Assembly (NCBI GenBank): GCA_003694635.1
Contig: RFKQ01000078.1
Coordinates: forward strand, 1 to 45,320
Direction: 5' to 3'
DNA length: 45,320 nucleotides
Source: Planctomycetota bacterium
GTDB lineage: Bacteria; Planctomycetota; J132
Every line of letters starts with the position of its first letter. The stretch's first letter is position 1. Both the position numbers and the translations under genes were made by a program. This document shows positions 40,086 through 45,320 of this stretch, one piece after another. The notes beneath the pieces were generated by a model. That model made no database searches. It was given only the letters and a program-made list of their open reading frames with translations, and was not told where the DNA came from.

Positions 40086-42144
40086 TGTTCTCCCCACAAT
40101 AGGAAAAAGAAAGAATGGTCATATCATCCTCTCGACGCGGTCCACCAAATTTAGCTAGAGCCTTTTCCACCTTATAAACTAGGTATTCCAATTCTTCAGA
40201 ACCATACCTTTGGATCAAAGTGTAGAGGCGGTCTTCGCCAAAAAAATCCTCCCCCTTCCTCGCCTCCACCACCCCGTCCGTGCACTGAAAAATCACATCC
40301 CCCGCCTGCAGCGAAATCGTGGTTTCCTCTACCCTCTCCTGAAAAATATGGCTTGCAGCTACCCCTAGCGCCATACCATTGAGAAAAACAGCCTGTAGAG
40401 GCACCTCCCTACGACGATTGAATAAAATTAAGGGAAGGTGCCCCGCATTTGCCATGGTAAGGGTTCGTTGCTCCGTATCCAAAATGGAAAAAAATACCGT
40501 AATAAACGTCTTCTCATCTAAATCCTGAAGCATATCATCGTTGGTGCGGCAAAGCACCTCCGCCGGCCGAGGACAATCCCTCGCGTGGACCTCTAAGAGC
40601 TTTTTGGCCATTCCTACCAGAAGCGCCGCCTCGATGCCGTGGCCTGAAATATCACCAATCGCAATCCCCCACTGATGGGGGGAAATGGAAAAAATATTAT
40701 AAAAATCCCCACTCACACTATCGCAAGGGCGATAGGATGCGTAAAACTCAAATCCCTCAATCTCTGGAAGAGCGGGAAGCATATTCTGCTGCGCCTCCCT
40801 TGCCCCCTGCAAGCTCTGCAAAAGCCGAGTTTTCTCCTTTTCATATTGCTCCTTTCGCTTCTGCTGAAGGCGGAGGGAACGCTGGCGCTGAGTGTGCTTT
40901 TTCTTCTTGGCAGCCTTCTTTTTCTTCAACTCCGCACGAAGAGAATCCAAAGTAATCTGGGGATCATTCCAATCGTAGTGAGAACAGACACTCAAATGAT
41001 CCGCAATCTCTTCTGTACAAAAAGAAATGTCGCTCGTCAAAAGAATCTGTGCTTGGGCCTGCCGGCAATAAGGACAAACCCAATGGCCCTCTTTGGTGGT
41101 GACACGATAGATCGCCTGAGAAAACTTCTGAGGCAACCATCGCAAAATCTTCGCCTTGCGGTTGTGAATCTGAAGGGCCTCCTTCAAAACCTTTAACTCC
41201 TGAGGCTGATGACTAAATTTGTACGCCTGACAGTGGCCAATATGGTGGGAAATCTCCGCCACCGCCCCCTCCCAATCTCCGTTTTTTACCTCCACCCCAG
41301 AGGATTGGGCACAGTATGGACAAAACCAACAGCCGCTATCCGTCAGAAGCTGGTAAATGGTGTCCGAATGAATTTTATCCAAAAGCTTTTGATAGTGATG
41401 CCGATGGTTGGACTTCTCCAGCGCCAATTGCAAACGAGCTAAAGTGTGAACCTTGCCCTTCCCCCCTTGGTAAGAAGAACATTGCAGAAGGTGGCGGTGA
41501 ACCTGCTTTACCTCCTCCAGAGAAACCTTGCCCGGTTTTATCTTAATCTCCGTCTGAGACAAACAAAAAGGACAGTGCCAAAAAAATTTTTGATCCACCG
41601 CCTGCCACTCCGCCTTGCGAAGCATCCTCTTTTGCAATTGGAGCAACTGCTCATTTTGCAGCCTCTTCTCCAACGCCTTCTGAACACTCGTAGGAGAAGG
41701 CGCCTTCCCTCTCCTCTTGAGAAAAACAGCGCACTCCTCTAAATGGGAAAAAAGCTCATCCAGCGACGGCGGAGAAGACACCGCCTTTAGAGAGGTAATC
41801 TGGAAGCAAAAGGGACAAAACCACCTCCCCTTTACACTGAAATGCCAGGAGGGATTGTGGGGAACCTCCTGTTGAAGACGAACCTTTAACTCCAAAAGCG
41901 AAGCCTTAAAGCGAAGATACTCCTCCTCCAGCTGCTCCCCCTGAAAATAATTCCAGGAAGTGCAACTCTCCAAAAAATGCCTCAAAATCTTTTCCTCAAT
42001 CTTCTCATCCATCTGAAGATTCTCCGCCCCCATCTCTCCACAATACGGACAAAGCCAGTTGTTGGGCGCCACCACAAACTTCCACTTCGGATTGCTCGAA
42101 AGCTGCTTTAAAATCTCTTTCTTGATCCGCCTATCTTCTAGCAT
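40033..42144 (-). CDS. Five-fold zinc-knuckle array fused to a SpoIIE/PP2C-type Ser/Thr phosphatase
   Basis: A 703-residue cytosolic protein with no signal or membrane span. Five repeats of about 75-100 residues each carry W-x-C-P-[YF]-C then H-x(3-4)-C: C32/C35/H56/C61, C110/C113/H134/C138, C191/C194/H218/C222, C275/C278/H301/C305 and C357/C360/H383/C387. A basic coiled coil (about 405-450) leads into a SpoIIE-type PP2C domain with all metal aspartates (D480 in SGDF, D498 in GDISGHG, D623 in TDG, D673/D674 in REDDMT). In this family coiled-coil-linked PP2C domains dephosphorylate anti-sigma or STAS-type proteins. The knuckle array in front is not one I know. The ATG at 42144 (AGGA, nine-base spacing) is preferred to a TTG two codons earlier. 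Confidence 0.82.
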   Translation of the reverse strand: MLEDRRIKKEILKQLSSNPKWKFVVAPNNWLCPYCGEMGAENLQMDEKIEEKILRHFLESCTSWNYFQGEQLEEEYLRFKASLLELKVRLQQEVPHNPSWHFSVKGRWFCPFCFQITSLKAVSSPPSLDELFSHLEECAVFLKRRGKAPSPTSVQKALEKRLQNEQLLQLQKRMLRKAEWQAVDQKFFWHCPFCLSQTEIKIKPGKVSLEEVKQVHRHLLQCSSYQGGKGKVHTLARLQLALEKSNHRHHYQKLLDKIHSDTIYQLLTDSGCWFCPYCAQSSGVEVKNGDWEGAVAEISHHIGHCQAYKFSHQPQELKVLKEALQIHNRKAKILRWLPQKFSQAIYRVTTKEGHWVCPYCRQAQAQILLTSDISFCTEEIADHLSVCSHYDWNDPQITLDSLRAELKKKKAAKKKKHTQRQRSLRLQQKRKEQYEKEKTRLLQSLQGAREAQQNMLPALPEIEGFEFYASYRPCDSVSGDFYNIFSISPHQWGIAIGDISGHGIEAALLVGMAKKLLEVHARDCPRPAEVLCRTNDDMLQDLDEKTFITVFFSILDTEQRTLTMANAGHLPLILFNRRREVPLQAVFLNGMALGVAASHIFQERVEETTISLQAGDVIFQCTDGVVEARKGEDFFGEDRLYTLIQRYGSEELEYLVYKVEKALAKFGGPRREDDMTILSFSYCGENNGIEKYGKFSAKGYQKS

Positions 42145-42178
42145 GGTCAAAAATCCTTTACCTTGCCCACAAAATCTT

Positions 42179-43900
42179 TCATAAACCCTTGGGCAACCGA
42201 TAGGGATAGTAACGAGGATACCACATCTTCGCCCTAAGCTTCTCTTCCAAATCCCCTAAATCCTCCCGATGTAATCCCAATCGCATCGCCTCTTGAGCTA
42301 CAGCCATCGCTACCTTTCGCGAAACCTCTCGAATCTGAGTTAAAGGCGGTAAAAGCGGCCCTGTGGGATTCTCAAGCATAGGCGAGAGAGCGCTTAAAGC
42401 CTCCGCAGCAGCAAGAAACATCGAATCACTCACCTCCCTTGCCTTCGCCACCACCACCCCCAAACCCACGCCCGGAAAAATATACGCATTATTGCATTGC
42501 GCAATCCGATATATCCGACCATCGTACTCCACCTCCCCAAAAGGACTACCCGCCGCCACAATGGCCCGGCCACCACTCCAGCGAAGAAGGTCCCGGGGAT
42601 GAGCCTCCGCTTTCGAGGTGGGGTTGGAAAGCGGAAAAATAATCGGACGCTCCGCGTACCTTGCCATCGTCTCCACCACCCGCTGGCTAAACACAGAAGG
42701 CACCGTGGACGTGCCAATCAAAACAGTAGGCTGAGCGTTTTCCACCACCTCCTCCAGCGAAATATAACCCGGATTGGAAACCCGCCAATCCCGCCAAACC
42801 TCCTTGGACTGAGCGTATTCCGCCTTGTAGCCATGGACCCCCTCCCTCCCCTCGTAGATCAAACCCCTTCGGTCTAGCCAAAAAATCCTTTTCTTAATCT
42901 CCTCCAAAGCAAGCCCCTCTTGAAGCAGCTTGGCTTGGATTTGCCGCGTGATTCCCCACGCAGAAGAGCCCGCTCCATAAAAGACAAAACGATGCTCCGA
43001 CAGCCGAGTACCAGTGGCCTTCGCCGCTGCAAGCAAAGCGGCCAAACTCACCGCACCCGTGCCCTGGATGTCGTCGTTAAAGGAGCAAAGCTCACCCCTG
43101 TACTTCTCCAACAGCCGACTCGCATTCTCTCGGGCAAAATCCTCCCATTGAAGCAGCACATGGGGAAACTTCTTCTTCAACGCCTGGACAAATCTATCCA
43201 CAAAACCATCGTATTCCTCTCCCCGAACGCGGGGATGTTTCCAGCCCAAATAAAGCGGATCGTTCAAAAGCACAGGGTTATCGGTCCCCGTGTCCAGAAG
43301 AACCGGCAAGGTGGTGGCCGGATGTATCCCCGCGCAAAGCGTGTAAAGGGTAAGCTTCCCCTGGGGAATGCCCATCCCCCCAATGCCCAAATCCCCCAAT
43401 CCAAGAATGCGTTCCCCGTCGCTCACCACCACCACCTCCACCAACTCCTGGGGGACGTTGTCCAGCATCCGCTCCAGCTGATCTTGAAGCGGATAAGAAA
43501 GATAAAGCCCCCGTGACCGACGGTAAATATGGCTGTAGTGCTGGCACGCCTCCCCCACCACAGGGGTGTAGACAATGGGCATCATCTCCTCAATATGCTC
43601 CAAGAGCAATCTGTAAAAAAGAGTGGTATTGCGGTCCTGCAAAGCGCTTAAGTAAACGTATTTGTCCAAATTGGTTGCGTGGCGCTTGTAGTTCTCATAC
43701 ACCCGCTGAAGCTGCTGCTCTAGAGTGGAAACGTGAGGAGGAAGAAGACCGTGGAGCTTGAAAGCTTCTCGCTCTTCTTCGGAAAAAGCACTGCTCTTAT
43801 TGAAGAGAGAATGCTCCAGCAACGCCTTGCCCTGAAAAGGAACCTCGATATACTCCTCTCGGGTGTGAGGATCCCTTTGGATACGATGATGGAAGTACAT
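42179..43900 (-). CDS. maeA: NAD-dependent malic enzyme (oxaloacetate-decarboxylating)
   Basis: Malic enzyme (573 residues, close to E. coli SfcA/MaeA at 565) converts malate to pyruvate, CO2 and NADH. The catalytic tyrosine is in YTPVVGEACQ (Y111) and the lysine in GMGIPQGKLTLY (K182). Metal ligands lie in FNDDIQGTG (274-282), the dinucleotide site is FYGAGSSAWGI, and PLSNPTSKAE and the C-terminal NNAYIFPGVGLG follow. NAD preference is inferred from overall similarity to MaeA rather than MaeB. It starts 12 bases after the permease stop with a GGAGC site and precedes the zinc-knuckle phosphatase gene by 34 bases. Pyruvate from this step could feed the E1 enzyme encoded elsewhere in the window. 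Confidence 0.94.
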   Translation of the reverse strand: MYFHHRIQRDPHTREEYIEVPFQGKALLEHSLFNKSSAFSEEEREAFKLHGLLPPHVSTLEQQLQRVYENYKRHATNLDKYVYLSALQDRNTTLFYRLLLEHIEEMMPIVYTPVVGEACQHYSHIYRRSRGLYLSYPLQDQLERMLDNVPQELVEVVVVSDGERILGLGDLGIGGMGIPQGKLTLYTLCAGIHPATTLPVLLDTGTDNPVLLNDPLYLGWKHPRVRGEEYDGFVDRFVQALKKKFPHVLLQWEDFARENASRLLEKYRGELCSFNDDIQGTGAVSLAALLAAAKATGTRLSEHRFVFYGAGSSAWGITRQIQAKLLQEGLALEEIKKRIFWLDRRGLIYEGREGVHGYKAEYAQSKEVWRDWRVSNPGYISLEEVVENAQPTVLIGTSTVPSVFSQRVVETMARYAERPIIFPLSNPTSKAEAHPRDLLRWSGGRAIVAAGSPFGEVEYDGRIYRIAQCNNAYIFPGVGLGVVVAKAREVSDSMFLAAAEALSALSPMLENPTGPLLPPLTQIREVSRKVAMAVAQEAMRLGLHREDLGDLEEKLRAKMWYPRYYPYRLPKGL

Positions 43901-43912
43901 ACCAGCTCCAAT

Positions 43913-44893
43913 CTAGATTTTTTTGTCTAGTCTTATTTTTAAGCCAATAAAACAAACCAAGGAAGAAATAAATAACAAAAGAAAAGAAGTGGAAAACTCA
44001 GCCTGATGACTTCCAATGTGCTTCTCCACTAGGTCTTGGAAGGTTTTGGGGATAAACCTCGCGCGTATCTGATGGGAAATCCCATAAATGTGATAGGCCA
44101 CCGTGGAAATATTGTGCTCCAAAGAAATGAGAGGCGCCCATTTGACCTTGGCCCCCTCTCGAAGAAAGGTGTAGATAAACTTGCTTATCCCCCATAAAGC
44201 AATCCAACCTACACTGAGATAGCGGGCATTCTTCGTCAAAGACGAGAAAAAAAGCATGGCACTAGAGCAAAATAAAATCATCCAAAAACAGGAGAAAAAA
44301 ATTTTTCCTACCACAGAAATGGTTTGGTGCACCACCGAAAACGACGGAGAAAGGATAAGGCTGAAAACGTAAAGTAGCAAGCTTGGAAAAAAACTCACAG
44401 AGGCCAAGTAAAACGCCACCACCAAAAATTTTCCCAAAATGTATTCCCAGTTGCTGGAGATCTTGGCAGAATAAATCTCCATCGCCCCCGTCTTTAAATC
44501 ATCGCTCACCAAACGCGGGCCAACAAAAGCAACCAACAAAAAACTAGCGAAAATTTGAACATAATAGAAATAAACAAAAAACAAAAACGACCACAACACC
44601 GGACGAAACTTCTCCGGCTCATCAAAAAAAGCCCTGGTGAAATCCCTCCCTACCAAATTGGGCAAAACTCCTTGAAGAAACTCCCTCCAGGTGGGACTGC
44701 TGAAAGCGTATCCTATCAAAAAAAATATAAAGCCAAAATAAAGCAATGGTAAATTGAGCAAGCTAACCAACCGGCGTATATTTTTCTGCTTCCACTGGAG
44801 ACGGATCCCTTGCCAAGCAATGGTGGCAATCCGATACAAACTCCCCCGCCGCTTGCCTTCAAATTTTTTATACTCCTGATCAAATATGGGCAT
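43913..44893 (-). CDS. ABC-2 type transporter permease
   Basis: A 326-residue membrane protein with a cytosolic N terminus (about 1-40) and six or seven spans. After span two lies LVSDDLKTGAMEIYSAKISSNWEYILGKF, the motif typical of ABC-2 permeases (family: ISxDRRxGxLELLLxxPVSRxxxLLGK). No ATP-binding subunit is present downstream, so a partner must be encoded elsewhere or beyond the right edge. The ATG has a GAGGAG site, and the gene follows a leader of about 170 bases behind a strong promoter. The substrate is unknown. Confidence 0.72.
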   Translation of the reverse strand: MPIFDQEYKKFEGKRRGSLYRIATIAWQGIRLQWKQKNIRRLVSLLNLPLLYFGFIFFLIGYAFSSPTWREFLQGVLPNLVGRDFTRAFFDEPEKFRPVLWSFLFFVYFYYVQIFASFLLVAFVGPRLVSDDLKTGAMEIYSAKISSNWEYILGKFLVVAFYLASVSFFPSLLLYVFSLILSPSFSVVHQTISVVGKIFFSCFWMILFCSSAMLFFSSLTKNARYLSVGWIALWGISKFIYTFLREGAKVKWAPLISLEHNISTVAYHIYGISHQIRARFIPKTFQDLVEKHIGSHQAEFSTSFLLLFISSLVCFIGLKIRLDKKI

Positions 44894-45070
44894 CCCTCTT
44901 TCTCCTCAACATAAGAACAGCTTTCCTCGCCTCTAACTCTCTCTTAAATGGGCAGATATCTGACTCCACTTACCTCCCCGTAAATACATACCTTCCCTCT
45001 ATCCTTCCGGAACACTCGCGTAATCCTACACCCATTCCACCCCCAAACTTATCCCACAAATCTCTGAAAA
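44894..45070 (-). other. Leader region of the permease-maeA-phosphatase operon
   Basis: About 170 bases between the promoter and the permease ATG. On the minus strand it holds an 18-codon open frame (ATG TAT TTA CGG ... TAG, from about 44987) right behind GGAAGG, and a 10-codon frame overlapping the permease start. I see no riboswitch motif or terminator. Either small frame could be an upstream leader peptide, but there is no further support. Confidence 0.3.
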
Positions 45071-45099
45071 ATTGTACCTCAGAAATAAAAGAATGTCAA
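45071..45099 (-). promoter_or_regulatory. Strong sigma70-type promoter of the permease-maeA-phosphatase operon
   Basis: A perfect TTGACA (45099-45094) and TACAAT (45076-45071) on the minus strand are separated by exactly 17 bases. Transcription would begin near 45065. Confidence 0.82.
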
Positions 45100-45114
45100 C
45101 GCTTTTTCAATTGC

Positions 45115-45320
45115 AAAACCCTTTTTCAAATAAAGGGCTTTTAGGAAACAAGAGTTTTTGGAGGTGCGGAACCTTTTTCAAAAAAAGGTTCCGAAAAGAA
45201 AAGTTTTTGGGAAGTCTGAAAACATTTTTTAAAAAAGGGTTTCAGGAAAAAATGTTAAAGGGGTTTTTAGGGGAAAGGGATTTCCCCTAAAGTAAGAAAA
45301 GTTTTTGGGAAGGGGTAGTA
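45115..45320. repeat. Array of four different palindromes at about 50-bp spacing
   Basis: Four stem-loops of different sequence follow one another. The first is 45115-45142 (AAAACCCTTT...AAAGGGCTTTT). The second is 45167-45193 (perfect 12-base arms beginning CGGAACC). The third is 45216-45245 (CTGAAA...TTTCAG with a TTTTTT/AAAAAA core). The fourth is 45267-45290 (perfect ten-base arms beginning TTAGGGG). Their centres lie 48-51 bases apart. Between them a conserved spacer like AAGAAAAGTTTTTGGGAAG recurs (about 45144-45163, 45195-45213, 45294-45312). The array has no gene and continues past the window edge. Confidence 0.75.

Noticed and set aside
42920-43516. 198-codon plus-strand frame inside maeA
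   Set aside because: It is antisense to conserved malic enzyme motifs, with basic, low-complexity composition and no family resemblance.
45115-45320. CRISPR array, considered because of the 50-base periodicity
   Set aside because: The conserved part is degenerate, the variable parts are palindromes rather than unique spacers, and no cas gene is present.

Overview
The window looks like one chromosomal segment of a Gram-negative, didermic bacterium, most probably from the Planctomycetota or a nearby PVC-type lineage (inference, moderate confidence). The reasons are long Ser/Thr kinases with HEAT-repeat tails and the TPHYMAPEQ activation-segment style, a ResB/CcsA cytochrome c maturation system with a planctomycete-like WGRFWGW motif, OmcA/MtrC-type surface decahaem lipoproteins, and an F-ATPase b subunit carrying a signal peptide. 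Every confident gene lies on the minus strand, so transcription runs from high to low coordinates. Base composition varies: the first 4.9 kb are clearly GC-rich, 5-28 kb is AT-rich, and smpB, the MBL gene and maeA are intermediate.

Layout from right to left in the direction of transcription. (1) 45.3-44.9 kb: an array of differing palindromes about 50 bp apart, then a strong sigma70-type promoter. (2) 44.9-38.3 kb: a four-gene run of ABC-2 permease, NAD malic enzyme, and two overlapping paralogues. The first paralogue is a five-fold zinc-knuckle array fused to an apparently active SpoIIE/PP2C phosphatase. The second has three knuckles fused to the same fold with its catalytic aspartates lost. 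(3) 38.2-29.9 kb: a complete F1Fo-ATPase operon (atpZ, atpI-like, atpB, E, F, H, A, G, D, C). Alpha and epsilon each carry unusual extra segments. atpC has its Shine-Dalgarno separated from the start codon by an intact hairpin. (4) 29.7-28.3 kb: an MBL-fold hydrolase and smpB behind a good promoter.

(5) 28.1-5.6 kb: a long co-directional run that starts at a good promoter. It holds two receiver-Ser/Thr kinase-TM-coiled-coil-HEAT proteins, a coiled-coil outer-membrane porin, a small PstS-like periplasmic protein, two tandem decahaem lipoproteins, a dihaem cytochrome c, ResB, CcsA, and E1 alpha and beta of a 2-oxoacid dehydrogenase. This reads as an envelope electron-transfer module with its own haem-attachment machinery and its own kinases. 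(6) 5.4-5.0 kb: the tmRNA gene ssrA, the partner of smpB 23 kb away. (7) 4.9-0 kb: a GC-rich type I restriction-modification cassette in the order hsdR-hsdS-hsdM, cut by the window edge and abutting the 3' end of ssrA, which suggests a genomic island inserted there.

The strongest leads for new biology are the zinc-knuckle phosphatase/pseudophosphatase pair, the hairpin-bridged ribosome binding site of atpC, the insertions in ATPase alpha and epsilon, the kinase-linked decahaem operon, and the palindrome array. No CRISPR array, transposase, integrase or ordinary tRNA gene was recognised.
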